In this document: piece after piece, positions 9,224 through 17,419 of the stretch | How the letters are laid out: the number at the start of each line of letters is the position of its first letter | Numbering within the stretch: the stretch's first letter is position 1 | Source of the DNA: Emticicia sp. CRIBPO | GTDB lineage: Bacteria; Bacteroidota; Bacteroidia; Cytophagales; Spirosomataceae | Reading direction: 5' to 3' | DNA length: 64,000 nt | Assembly (NCBI RefSeq): GCF_009905725.1 | Contig: NZ_JAAAKV010000016.1 | Span: forward strand, 1 to 64,000 | Program-made: the position numbers and the translations under genes | Notes under the pieces: generated by a model | Database searches by the model: none | Seen by the model: the letters and a program-made list of their open reading frames with translations, nothing else | What the model was told of the DNA's origin: nothing

Positions 9224-10408
9224 ATGAAATTTACCATTAAACATTGGGCTGTAGTCATTATTTTCCTGATCAATGCCTGTCATTCGGCAAAGGACCAGGA
9301 AAGCACTTCGTCCGGGTCTGAAGAAGTGGCAGATCTGGGGAGAATTGATGCCTTACCTCTTCATTACCAATCACCGGAGGACAACCCTGCCACTCCTGAA
9401 AAAATTGAGCTGGGCAGGTTGCTTTTTTACGATCCTGTTTTATCCGGGCCAAAAGACGTGGCCTGTGCCACCTGCCACCACCCGGAATTTGGCTACGCTG
9501 AGAGCATCGACCTGTCCATTGGTGTGAATGGACAGGGACTGGGAGAAAAAAGGGCCTTTAACGAACCGAATGAGGTCCCGTTTGTAAAACGCAATTCACA
9601 ATCCCTGCTCAATACGGCTTTCAATGGTATAGACATGAATGGCAACTATTCGCCTGAAAAAGCCCCGATGTTCTGGGATTTACGGGCTGACAACCTGGAG
9701 CACCAGGCCATGATGCCCGTCAAAACCATGGAAGAAATGAGAGGGGTGGTGTATCCGGAAGAACATATCTCAGCTGAAATTGTCAGCAGACTCAACAGAA
9801 TTCCTGAATACAGAAAACTGTTTAAAAATGCATTCAAAGATGCTGACGCCATCACCGAAGCCAACATCAGCAAGTCGCTGGCGGCTTTTCAACGCTCGCT
9901 GATAGCCAATAACTTGCGTTTCGATCAATACATGCGGGGAGACAAATCAGCCCTGACAGACGGGGAAGTAAGGGGTATGGAGATATTCATTGAAACCGGC
10001 TGTGCCAGGTGTCATAACGGCCCGATGCTGTCCGACTTTAAAACGCATGTGCTGGGGGTAGCGGATAATGAAAAACGCTCCGAATCAGACTCAGGATATG
10101 AGAAAACCTATGCTTTCAGGACGCCCTCACTTCGTAACCTCCGCTTTACCCGGCCTTACATGCACAGCGGCAAAATAGCTAACCTGGAAAGCGTCATGTT
10201 CTTTTATGAAGACCTGCAGGGAAAGGAGCTTCCCAATAGCCACGTCAGCAAAGACCGCCTGGACCCTCATGCCAAAGCCTTAAAAGTGGAGTTCAAAAAC
10301 ATCAGCAGCATCATTGAATTTCTGAACACACTGAATGACGGCAAATACGACAAAAAGATGCCCAAATCTGTACCGAGCGGTTTGCCGGTTGGGGGGAGGA
10401 TACAATAA
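9224..10408 (+). CDS. Di-haem cytochrome c peroxidase (MauG/CcpA family) lipoprotein
   Basis: The frame is open from a GTG at 9191, but the ATG at 9224 gives a clean lipoprotein signal, MKFTIKHWAVVIIFLINAC, so I use that. The mature protein of about 375 residues has two haem motifs: CATCHH near residue 80 and CARCHN near residue 260. Other conserved segments are LGRLLFYDPVLSGPKDVAC, SLAAFQRSL, FRTPSLRNL and PYMHSGKI. Family members reduce hydrogen peroxide in the periplasm using cytochrome c or quinol-derived electrons; some MauG-like members oxidise protein side chains instead. Tail to tail with the SDR gene. Confidence 0.9.
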   Translation: MKFTIKHWAVVIIFLINACHSAKDQESTSSGSEEVADLGRIDALPLHYQSPEDNPATPEKIELGRLLFYDPVLSGPKDVACATCHHPEFGYAESIDLSIGVNGQGLGEKRAFNEPNEVPFVKRNSQSLLNTAFNGIDMNGNYSPEKAPMFWDLRADNLEHQAMMPVKTMEEMRGVVYPEEHISAEIVSRLNRIPEYRKLFKNAFKDADAITEANISKSLAAFQRSLIANNLRFDQYMRGDKSALTDGEVRGMEIFIETGCARCHNGPMLSDFKTHVLGVADNEKRSESDSGYEKTYAFRTPSLRNLRFTRPYMHSGKIANLESVMFFYEDLQGKELPNSHVSKDRLDPHAKALKVEFKNISSIIEFLNTLNDGKYDKKMPKSVPSGLPVGGRIQ

Positions 10409-10410
10409 TG

Positions 10411-10444
10411 AAAGGCTGCTCAGATATTCTTCCGGGCAGCCCTT
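10411..10444. terminator. Bidirectional terminator between peroxidase and SDR genes
   Basis: AAAGGCTGCTC and GGGCAGCCCTT form an imperfect hairpin in the 62-base gap between two convergent genes. A T-rich stretch follows on the plus strand. Confidence 0.5.
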
Positions 10445-10470
10445 CTTTTCATCAGATAAATACAGACAGA

Positions 10471-11211
10471 TCACGCATTCAAGCCACCATCAATCGTAAT
10501 GGCGGTTCCTGTAATGAACTTACCCTCTTCGCTGGCCAGGTAGCTTACCAGCCCCGCGATGTCTTCGGTGGTGCCGTATTCACCGAGGGCCATACGTCCT
10601 CTCATAAAATCAGCCAGTTCAGAGTCTGAAGGGTTCATATCGGTGTTGACGGGGCCGGGCTGGATCAGGTTTACGGTGATTCCTTTTGCTCCCAGGTCCC
10701 TGGACAAACCTCTTGTGAAACCCTGCAAAGCCGACTTGCTCATGGTGTACAGAGTGGTCTGCGGACCAACGGCGTTGTCAGCCATGTTACTGCCTATCGT
10801 AATCACCCTGCCGCCTGCCGGGAAATGCGGGGCTGCAGCATGCGAAGCCAGGTACACGGCCCGGACGTTCACGTTCATGATCTCCTCATATTCCTCCAGC
10901 GTGTGCGATTCAAAGGGCTTGCCGTTGTATATGCCCGCATTATTCACCAGGATATCGATGTGCCCGTGTTCGGCAACCAGTTCATTAACGGCCTTTGTGA
11001 GATCATGGGCATCGTCGCTGTCTGCTTTGACGGCTTTTGCCAATCCCCCGGCCTCTGTTACTTCCTTAGCCAACAGCTCTGCTTTCTCTCCCGATTTGCT
11101 GTAGGTAAATACCACATGGGCTCCTTCTGAAGCCAGTCTTTTTACGATGGCAGCCCCCATTCCGCGGGATCCGCCGGTAACAAAGGCTATTTTGTTTTCG
11201 AAACGTTTCAT
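10471..11211 (-). CDS. SDR-family NAD(P)-dependent oxidoreductase
   Basis: Starting at MKRFENK (ATG at 11211, eight codons inside the longest frame) gives 246 residues, the usual classical SDR length. It has the cofactor motif TGGSRGMGAAI, NNAG, the catalytic serine region TIGSNMAD, and YTMSKSALQG (Y-x-x-x-K), plus the C-terminal FITGTAITIDGG. The closest recognisable group is the 3-oxoacyl-ACP reductase-like SDRs. The natural substrate is unknown. It is divergent from an HxlR-type regulator across a 93-base gap, which suggests control by it, possibly in response to electrophiles or quinones. Confidence 0.92.
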   Translation of the reverse strand: MKRFENKIAFVTGGSRGMGAAIVKRLASEGAHVVFTYSKSGEKAELLAKEVTEAGGLAKAVKADSDDAHDLTKAVNELVAEHGHIDILVNNAGIYNGKPFESHTLEEYEEIMNVNVRAVYLASHAAAPHFPAGGRVITIGSNMADNAVGPQTTLYTMSKSALQGFTRGLSRDLGAKGITVNLIQPGPVNTDMNPSDSELADFMRGRMALGEYGTTEDIAGLVSYLASEEGKFITGTAITIDGGLNA

Positions 11212-11227
11212 ACTTTTTTGTTTAATT

Positions 11228-11280
11228 TTTGTCAAAAGTAAAGTGCTTATTGTTAAATTTGCAGGTATACAATTAATTGT
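11228..11280. promoter_or_regulatory. Divergent promoter and candidate HxlR operator
   Basis: Plus strand: TTTG at 11228-11231 and TAAATTTG at 11254-11261 form a promoter toward the HxlR gene, with a slightly long 22-base spacer. Minus strand: CAAAAGTA at 11233-11240 reads TACTTTTG toward the SDR gene. The perfect palindrome ACAATTAATTGT at 11269-11280 is a plausible operator for the adjacent regulator. Confidence 0.45.
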
Positions 11281-11304
11281 GAGGTACTAACAAAAAAGTA
11301 AGTA

Positions 11305-11694
11305 ATGAGAAAAGACACTTCTACGAACACCCTGAATGAAAAGATGCTCAATGAAAGCTGCGGCATGGCCTATTCACTGAAAATCATCGGGGGAAGATGG
11401 AAGCCTGCCATCCTGTGCAGGCTGTCGCACCAGAAGATGCGTTACAGCGATCTGAAAAACTCTATCGAAGGGATATCGGAACGGATGCTGGTAGCACAGC
11501 TCAGGGAACTGGAGCTTGACCTGATCATCAAGCGGACGGTGTATGCGGTAGTACCGCCCAAAGTGGAGTACGAGCTGACGGAACTGGGTGAAACCATGCG
11601 GCCCATGCTTCAGTCCATTTCTGAATGGGGCAATATGCACAGAAGCACGGTTAACCCGGAAACTGACCTGATAAAATCTGATTTTATGGTCTGA
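11305..11694 (+). CDS. HxlR-family winged-helix regulator
   Basis: 129 residues with the HxlR signature: C in LNESCGMAYSLKIIGGRWKPAILCRL, then KMRYSDLKNSIEGISERMLVAQLRELE and VPPKVEYELTELGETM. The N-terminal cysteine lies where YodB/HypR-type members sense oxidants or electrophiles. HxlR proteins bind as dimers to palindromic operators and often control a divergent oxidoreductase. That arrangement is present here with the SDR at 10471-11211. Confidence 0.92.
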   Translation: MRKDTSTNTLNEKMLNESCGMAYSLKIIGGRWKPAILCRLSHQKMRYSDLKNSIEGISERMLVAQLRELELDLIIKRTVYAVVPPKVEYELTELGETMRPMLQSISEWGNMHRSTVNPETDLIKSDFMV

Positions 11695-11722
11695 AAATAT
11701 GGTTTCAGGCTTTGAGGACCTG

Positions 11723-11880
11723 TTATAATTTCCCCGTAAACTCCATCCCTTTTTTAGGCCGGATGGTGGTAGAAAGGTAGCCATTTTCATGATTTCTCAC
11801 ATAATCGAGGTAATTCCGCATGGCGGGCTGGAAACCTTCGACTACATCTACCAGGATCACCAGGCCTTTACAATGAAATG
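11723..11880 (-). pseudogene. Minus-strand gene remnant, C-terminal end only
   Basis: Reading the minus strand from about 11880 to a TAA at 11723-11725 gives a coherent protein-like stretch of about 50 residues. It includes GLVILVDVVEGFQPAMRNYL and ends in PKKGMEFTGKL. It looks like the last strand-helix-strand of a class I (O-)methyltransferase-like domain. No start codon or N-terminal domain is present, and the upstream end runs into the sigma-factor promoter region. I read it as a truncated relic; the family guess is weak. Confidence 0.3.
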
Positions 11881-11897
11881 CCTCTGAAAAAAAACCT

Positions 11898-11935
11898 GAA
11901 AAAATTTAGGGTAAAACCTTTGCGGGTTGTCTTTA
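11898..11935 (+). promoter_or_regulatory. Putative ECF-sigma promoter of the sigma/anti-sigma operon
   Basis: GAAAAAATTTAGGGTA (11898-11913), an 11-base spacer, then GGTTGTCTTTA (11925-11935). The same two blocks with the same spacer recur at 16123-16160 upstream of a paralogue of the operon's third gene. The ATG of the sigma gene lies 55 bases downstream. The match suggests autoregulation by the encoded sigma factor. Confidence 0.55.
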
Positions 11936-11990
11936 CTACAAATCAGGGCTCCGGCCATTATCTTTGCAAAGCGTGATAACAGAGGAACTA

Positions 11991-12557
11991 ATGAATGACA
12001 CTCAAACGGAAAGTTTGAACAAAGACTCGGAAGAAACATTTGAATATGTTTTCAAAACACATTTCAAAGGCCTTTATGCCTATGCCTGCACCCTCATCAG
12101 GGACAGCATCATGGCAGAGGAAATCGTGCAGAATATTTTCTACCGGCTGTGGGAGAAAAACGAGCAATTATCTATCCGGGAGTCAGTCAGCGGCTACCTC
12201 TACCGCTCTGTATACCATGAAAGCCTGAACTACCTGAAACATCTTAAAGTGCGGGAAGCTTACCATCAATATGCAATGAACCAGGAGCAATCAGGGAATA
12301 ACACCCAACAGAATTTAGAGTTGAAAGAACTGGAAGAACGCCTGTCGGTGGCCCTGAGCGAGCTGCCTGAAAAGTGCCGGACGATCTTCCAGATGTGCCG
12401 CTTCGAGGAGTTGAAATACAAGGAAATCGCCGAAAGACTTGACCTTCCGGTCAAAACCGTCGAAAACCAGATGGGCAAGGCCCTCAAACTCCTGAGATTA
12501 AAACTCGTAGACTTTTTACCTGCTTCTTTTTTACTGTTTTTCTTAATGCCATCATGA
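11991..12557 (+). CDS. ECF-type RNA polymerase sigma factor (FecI-like, Bacteroidota group)
   Basis: The start MNDTQTES at 11991 follows AGAGGAA and gives 188 residues, typical of FecI-like factors. Region 2 is FEYVFKTHFKGLYAYACTLI...AEEIVQNIFYRLWEK. Region 4 is ALSELPEKCRTIFQMCRFEELKYKEIAERLDLPVKTVENQMGKALKLLR, a helix-turn-helix. It should direct RNA polymerase to a small set of genes when released by the FecR protein encoded next, whose ATG overlaps this stop by four bases. The shared upstream motif at 16123-16160 points to a second target. Confidence 0.93.
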   Translation: MNDTQTESLNKDSEETFEYVFKTHFKGLYAYACTLIRDSIMAEEIVQNIFYRLWEKNEQLSIRESVSGYLYRSVYHESLNYLKHLKVREAYHQYAMNQEQSGNNTQQNLELKELEERLSVALSELPEKCRTIFQMCRFEELKYKEIAERLDLPVKTVENQMGKALKLLRLKLVDFLPASFLLFFLMPS

Positions 12558-13534
12558 ACGAACTCACCCATATACCCGATGAACTTCTCGTTAAAATGAT
12601 GTTGGGAGAAGCATCAGAAGACGAACAACTGGTGGTTAAGCACTGGCTGGCCGGAAAGCCGGAAAACCGCAGGTATTTCGAGCATTTCCAGACCATCTGG
12701 CAAACCAGCCGGACACTGGCTGACCACAGCACGGTGGATGAGGAAGCAGCCTGGCAAAGGTTTAAAAAGAGAACCGAAGCACAGGGGCGGGTTATCCCGC
12801 TGAATACTTCCCAGGGGATGTTCAAATGGTGGTCTGTTGCAGCAGCCATCCTGATTGTCGCGGGTGCCGCCTGGTTGTTTTATAAGCCCAATAAGCTCTC
12901 AGGAGCAGAACAGATCAGTATCAGAACGACCGGAGAAACCAGGAAAGACACCCTGCCTGACGGCTCGGTCGTTACCCTGAACAAAAACTCATCGATAGCT
13001 TATAATGAAGCATTTACCAACGCTGAGACCCGCGAAGTAACCCTGAACGGGGAAGCTTTTTTCGAAGTGGCTCCGGATAAGTCAAAGCCTTTCAAAATCC
13101 ATGTGAATGAGGTGACGGTGACCGTTTTAGGGACTTCCTTCAACATCAAAAGCACGGATAAAAAGACAGAAGTGGTGGTAGAAACAGGCCTGGTGCAGGT
13201 GGAAAATACGGCTAAGACCATAAAGGCCCGTCCGCAGGAAATCGTGACGGTAACCAAAGGGCAGAACGACCTCGTAAAAGAGAAAGTTACGGACGAATTC
13301 TATAACTATTACCGCACCCATCAGCTGGTATGCCGTCAGACACCTCTGCATGAGCTTGTCGATGTGCTGAATGAAGTTTACCAGGCTGATATTGTGATCG
13401 AAAACCCGTCCATCCGTAACAAGGAAATCAATACGGTGTTTGACAACATGCCTCTAAACCAGGTGCTTAACATCATCAGCGAAACCCTGAATATCTCTGT
13501 AGTGCAGCAAAACCAACGCATTATTTTGAAATAG
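12554..13534 (+). CDS. FecR-family transmembrane anti-sigma factor
   Basis: 326 residues. A cytosolic N-terminal sigma-binding domain is followed by one membrane helix at about residues 93-110 (WWSVAAAILIVAGAAWLFY). Next come the periplasmic FecR domain (TLPDGSVVTLNKNSSIAYN, FEVAPDKSKPFKIHV, VTVLGTSFNI) and the C-terminal DUF4974 domain (LVDVLNEVYQADIVIENPSI ... LNIISETLNISV). FecR proteins hold the sigma factor until a periplasmic STN domain signals. Start overlaps the sigma stop by four bases; the STN protein starts 15 bases after its stop, so this is one operon. Confidence 0.93.
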   Translation: MNELTHIPDELLVKMMLGEASEDEQLVVKHWLAGKPENRRYFEHFQTIWQTSRTLADHSTVDEEAAWQRFKKRTEAQGRVIPLNTSQGMFKWWSVAAAILIVAGAAWLFYKPNKLSGAEQISIRTTGETRKDTLPDGSVVTLNKNSSIAYNEAFTNAETREVTLNGEAFFEVAPDKSKPFKIHVNEVTVTVLGTSFNIKSTDKKTEVVVETGLVQVENTAKTIKARPQEIVTVTKGQNDLVKEKVTDEFYNYYRTHQLVCRQTPLHELVDVLNEVYQADIVIENPSIRNKEINTVFDNMPLNQVLNIISETLNISVVQQNQRIILK

Positions 13535-13549
13535 TGCTTATCTTTCGGA

Positions 13550-15277
13550 ATGAATCGACTATTACCATTATATAAAATAACCGGCCTGTCCATCGCCTTT
13601 GTGTTTGTTTCTCTGACCCATGGATATGCCCAAAAGCCACTGCAGAAAATCGTGTCGGTGAACGTGGTCAGACAACCCTTGTCCTCTGTTCTGACCAGCA
13701 TAGAAAAACAGGGCCGATTTTATTTTTCGTATGGCAGCAACCTCATTCCGGCCGACAGCCTGGTAACCCTCAGCCTCAGCAAAAAAACTACCAAAGAAGC
13801 ACTGGATGCCTTGCTGCAGGGCCATTATCAATACAAAGAGATAGGCGATCACATCATCATACAGAAACCTCCGGCCGAAAAATATACTTACATCCAGGCC
13901 CGGCTGGTCGACAAGGAAACCGGGGAGGCGGTCGATTTCGCCTCTGTCTATTCCAAAACCCTGCTCATCTCTGCCCTCAGTGATGAGCAGGGCACTTTCA
14001 GGTTAAGGGTACGCGAAAAGATCCTCCCGCTTGACCTCACCATCAGTAAACTCGGCTATTCGGATACCTCAGTTACAGTATCCGCTCCCCTGCCCGATGA
14101 CTTTAAGATCGGGGTCAAAGCCCGGATTTATAACCTCAACGAAGTGGTGGTCACCAATGGCGATGCAGACCGTAACTTTTTAAGCCGTTTGCTGGTCTCA
14201 TCCAGACTCAGGACGCACAGCCGCAACATCACCCGTTTCTTTGTTTCCTTTCCTTACCAGGCTTCTTTGCTACCCGGCATCGGTACACACGGACGGATGG
14301 GCTCACAGGTGGTCAATAAGGCTTCGCTGAACCTTGTAGGAGGATACACCGGAGGTACCAACGGCGTCGAAGTGGCCGGAGTCTTTAACATTGCCCGCAA
14401 AGACGTCGGTTATTTCCAGGCGGCGGGAATGTTTAACTTCGTTTCCGGTGAACTCACGGGCTTTCAGGCGGCAGGGGTTTATAACAGTGTGCAGGATTCT
14501 GTGAGTGGCATGCAGGCCGCTGGCATGGGTAACCTTGCCGAAAAGACGTTATATGGCGTACAGGCAGCGGGTTTGTTTAACACCGCCCTGGCAGATGTCA
14601 CGGGAGCTCAGCTGGCCGGAGCTTACAACAAAGCCCGACGCGACATGAGCGGTTTTCAGGCAGCGGGAATCCTGAACAGCACCAAAGGTACCCACAGGGG
14701 CGTACAGGTATCAGGTCTCATCAACCGTGCCGGTTATCTCAAAGGCATGCAGATCGGGATCATCAACATCGCCGACAGTTCTTCGGGGGTGAGCCTCGGA
14801 ATCTTCAATTTTATCAAAAAAGGACAGGGAAATCTATCGGTCTTTACCAACGAAGTCACGCCACTTAACCTGGCCTGGAAAACCGGGACGAAAAAGTTTT
14901 ACACCATCCTGACAGCCGGATCAATGCTGTCGCCGGATCAGAAACGGTACAGTCTGGGCATAGGTTTCGGGACAGAGTTTAATATCTACAAACGTCTGGG
15001 ACTGATCACAGAACTGACCCAGAACAATCTTTTCCTGGGTTACTGGGAAAACAACCCGATGCTTATCAGGCTGCAGCCTGCTCTCAGGTTCAGACTGAGT
15101 CCGCATTTCTCAATCCATGGAGGCCCGGCATGGTCGGCTTATTTTCAGCAGGAAAGCGACGTTAAAGACGGCTACCAGGCCCTCAATCTCGACAGTTACA
15201 AGGCCCGGAAACTCTCTAAAGACTGGTCGATGTGGACCGGCTGGCAGGGAGGCATCAGCTGGAATTATCAAAGGTGA
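13550..15277 (+). CDS. STN-domain transducer fused to LA_2272-type surface repeats
   Basis: 575 residues with a signal peptide ending HGYAQ. Residues about 35-100 are an STN (secretin/TonB N-terminal) domain (VSVNVVRQPLSSVLTSIEKQ ... ALLQGHYQYKEIGDHIIIQ). Residues about 108-195 are a carboxypeptidase-regulatory-like domain (ARLVDKETGEAVDFASVYSK). It reaches the usual LNEVVVTNG, where a TonB plug would start, but no plug or barrel follows. Instead there are about nine repeats of GxQAAGxxN form, with Leptospira LA_2272-type character, and a predicted beta-rich C-terminus. Third gene of the sigma/FecR operon, so it probably signals to FecR. Confidence 0.85.
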   Translation: MNRLLPLYKITGLSIAFVFVSLTHGYAQKPLQKIVSVNVVRQPLSSVLTSIEKQGRFYFSYGSNLIPADSLVTLSLSKKTTKEALDALLQGHYQYKEIGDHIIIQKPPAEKYTYIQARLVDKETGEAVDFASVYSKTLLISALSDEQGTFRLRVREKILPLDLTISKLGYSDTSVTVSAPLPDDFKIGVKARIYNLNEVVVTNGDADRNFLSRLLVSSRLRTHSRNITRFFVSFPYQASLLPGIGTHGRMGSQVVNKASLNLVGGYTGGTNGVEVAGVFNIARKDVGYFQAAGMFNFVSGELTGFQAAGVYNSVQDSVSGMQAAGMGNLAEKTLYGVQAAGLFNTALADVTGAQLAGAYNKARRDMSGFQAAGILNSTKGTHRGVQVSGLINRAGYLKGMQIGIINIADSSSGVSLGIFNFIKKGQGNLSVFTNEVTPLNLAWKTGTKKFYTILTAGSMLSPDQKRYSLGIGFGTEFNIYKRLGLITELTQNNLFLGYWENNPMLIRLQPALRFRLSPHFSIHGGPAWSAYFQQESDVKDGYQALNLDSYKARKLSKDWSMWTGWQGGISWNYQR

Positions 15278-15395
15278 TTCTTTTTGCTATCATCTGGAAT
15301 TCTTCCGGAAGGCTTTTCCTGTCAGGAATATTTTGATAGTGATTTAACAAGTTCTTGACTCTGCCAGTACTAAACTAATTTTCAAAAGATTATTA

Positions 15396-15560
15396 ACTCC
15401 CGTAGGGATGAAATACTGGTAACAACTGAAGAAACAAGAGTTCAAGAAAGTCCTGTAGGGATGATATGTTACCTAGCAGCCGCGATAAATATGCCATCCC
15501 GCCGGGATGTTGAACAAAGGTTAAGATGACTTTTTACAGATATTTTGTCCCGCCGGGACA
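15396..15560. repeat. REP-like palindrome cluster (CATCCC-GCC-GGGATG type)
   Basis: Degenerate copies at 15396-15411 and about 15450-15465 are followed by CATCCCGCCGGGATG (15495-15509) and TGTCCCGCCGGGACA (15546-15560). The last two, with a 36-base spacer ending in ACAGATATTT, recur almost unchanged at 39476-39540. Intergenic, between the STN protein gene and the 113-bp repeat block. Confidence 0.7.
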
Positions 15561-15597
15561 ATTCCATTTGACGCAATATCCAAATGCCTTCGATCCT

Positions 15598-16111
15598 CCA
15601 ATAACTTCAGAAATACTAACCCTGCCTTAGTAGCTATCATTTGCCAATCTTTTTTGCCACGAGGACACAAAGGCACGGTTCGTTTGACACGATATACCAA
15701 CTCATGCAACAGATTTTCAATAACTTCAGAGGTTTCAGCCGTGTGGCTATCATTTGCTAATCTTTTTTGCCACCAGGACACAAAGGCACGGTTCGATTGA
15801 CACGACATACCAACTCATGCAACAGATTCTCAATAACTTCAGAAGTTTCAGCCGTGTGGCTATCATCTGCCAATCTTTTTTGCCACAAGGACACAAAGAC
15901 ACGGTTCGTTTGACACGACATACTAACTCATGCAACGGATTTTCAATAACTTCAGAGGTTTCAGCCGTGTGGCTATCATCTGCGAATCTGTTTTGCCACG
16001 AGGGCACTAAGGCACGGTTCGTTTGACACGACATACCGACCCATGCAACAGATTCCCAATAACTTCAGAAATGCCAGCCGTGCCTTGGTGGCTATCATCT
16101 CCAAAATCTTA
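15598..16111. repeat. 113-bp tandem repeat, about 4.5 copies
   Basis: The segment containing TTTTGCCAC..GGACACAAAGGCACGGTTCG recurs with an exact 113-base period: its GCCAC ends at 15660, 15773, 15886 and 15999. Copies differ by a few substitutions, and the fifth is truncated at about 16111. Because 113 is not a multiple of three, no frame stays in phase between copies. The short open frames here look like artefacts. Confidence 0.85.
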
Positions 16112-16122
16112 AAAAAAACTCA

Positions 16123-16160
16123 GAAAAAATCTAGGGTATCAGCCTTACCGGTTGTCTTTA
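16123..16160 (+). promoter_or_regulatory. Second copy of the putative ECF-sigma promoter
   Basis: GAAAAAATCTAGGGTA (16123-16138), an 11-base spacer, then GGTTGTCTTTA (16150-16160). It is the same as the motif upstream of the sigma gene apart from one base in the first block, with identical spacing. It lies 83 bases before the ATG of the LA_2272-type protein at 16243. Confidence 0.55.
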
Positions 16161-16242
16161 AAGTATAAGCAGCATCTGCCGGGAGGCCTACCGGATTTGA
16201 GCTCGAGAGATTTATTTAATTATATCAATTGCATCAGATTTT

Positions 16243-17277
16243 ATGAAAAAGTATCCATTATTAATCATCACAGGCATCTGTTTCCTGATTTCCATTTCTT
16301 CTGTTTCTATATTTGCCCAGGCGGTCCGTTCGGCCCATGTGGGTCTGGTTTATCCTTTGAGCACCAACGGCGTCAGTGCACCGGAGATTTCCAACGCCTT
16401 CTCACTGCATGCCATATCGGGGGTATCTAAAAACGAGCAATCTGTGGCCATTGCCGGGGTGGCTAGTATCGTCAAAGAGCATGTCCGCGGGGTGCAGATC
16501 TCGGGGGTATATAACCACGCCGGGATTTCCGTACACGGAGCACAGATAGCAGGCTTCGGCAATTACGCCAAAACCCGCGTGGAAGGTGCCCAGATCGCCG
16601 GGTTTATGAACATGACCGGGCCCGTCAACTCACAGATCGGAGGTTTTCTGAATGTGGCTACCGACGTAAAAGGGGGACAAATCGCCGGCTTCATGAACAA
16701 ATCAGGAGATGTCAACGCCCAGGTGGCTGGCTTTATCAACATCGCCAAAAAAGTAAAAGGCGTGCAGATCGCCGGTTTCATCAACATCGCCGACAGCAGC
16801 GATTACCCGATCGGCATCATCAACATCATCAAAAACGGAGAAAAATCCATCGGCGTCAGTTACGACGAATCCGGTACGGCCCTGGCCACGTTCCGTTCGG
16901 GTGGACGGGTACTCTACAGCGTACTGGGAGTGGGTTACAATCTGAAAGAAACGCACACCAATTACTACGCTCTGGAAGCGGGGATCGGGGCACGTCTCTA
17001 CTCCGGAAAGATTTTCCGTCTGAATGCCGAACTGGCCACACAGGTACTGACCGATTTCAGGGAAGATCCATACTCTAAAAACACTTTGAGGATATTACCC
17101 ACTTTGAGAATAGGCAACCGCGTAGAAGTATTTGCCGGGCCCTCCCTTAACTACGCTTACTACGACCGCGACGATCACCACGCATTCGTGAAGAAGTTTA
17201 TCTGGAAAAATAAAAACAGCGACGACTTCCACGGGTTTCATGTAGGGTATAACCTGGGCGTACAGATTGTGTTGTAA
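16243..17277 (+). CDS. Secreted LA_2272-type surface repeat protein
   Basis: 344 residues with a signal peptide ending VSIFAQA. From about residue 65 to 200 it consists of about eight repeats of roughly 19 residues, of the form GxQIAGFxNxAxxVxG (for example VEGAQIAGFMNMTGPVNSQI). A predicted beta-rich C-terminus follows (VLGVGYNLKETHTNYYALEA ... GPSLNYAYYD). The repeats and C-terminus match the second half of the 13550-15277 protein; both pass through an IINIADSS/FINIADSS-like segment. It lacks the STN and CpD-like domains. The role is unknown, probably outer-membrane or surface-associated. The upstream ECF-like motif suggests it belongs to the sigma regulon. Confidence 0.8.
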   Translation: MKKYPLLIITGICFLISISSVSIFAQAVRSAHVGLVYPLSTNGVSAPEISNAFSLHAISGVSKNEQSVAIAGVASIVKEHVRGVQISGVYNHAGISVHGAQIAGFGNYAKTRVEGAQIAGFMNMTGPVNSQIGGFLNVATDVKGGQIAGFMNKSGDVNAQVAGFINIAKKVKGVQIAGFINIADSSDYPIGIINIIKNGEKSIGVSYDESGTALATFRSGGRVLYSVLGVGYNLKETHTNYYALEAGIGARLYSGKIFRLNAELATQVLTDFREDPYSKNTLRILPTLRIGNRVEVFAGPSLNYAYYDRDDHHAFVKKFIWKNKNSDDFHGFHVGYNLGVQIVL

Positions 17278-17295
17278 ATAGTTTTCATTTTGGAT

Positions 17296-17326
17296 AAGGT
17301 CCCGGCCTCCGGGGCCTTTATTTTTT
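17296..17326 (+). terminator. Terminator after the LA_2272-type gene
   Basis: AAGGTCCCGG and CCGGGGCCTT pair around a CCT loop, followed by ATTTTTT. It lies about 20 bases after the stop at 17277. Confidence 0.7.
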
Positions 17327-17419
17327 CATATTCTTCGTTGTTTTTTGTCATGAGGGCACGAAGCCGGACGGGGGATGCTTTGCTTCGGAGTTCCGATTAC
17401 ATCGAGACACAAATATGTC

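Noticed and set aside
15396-15560. Possible CRISPR array
   Set aside because: Repeats are palindromes of 15 bases without regular spacing or unique spacers, and no cas genes are present.
15521-16034. Short minus-strand frames (MSCQSNRAF..., MSCQTNRAL...) over the 113-bp array
   Set aside because: The period is not a multiple of three, so the frames shift from copy to copy; they mirror the repeat only.
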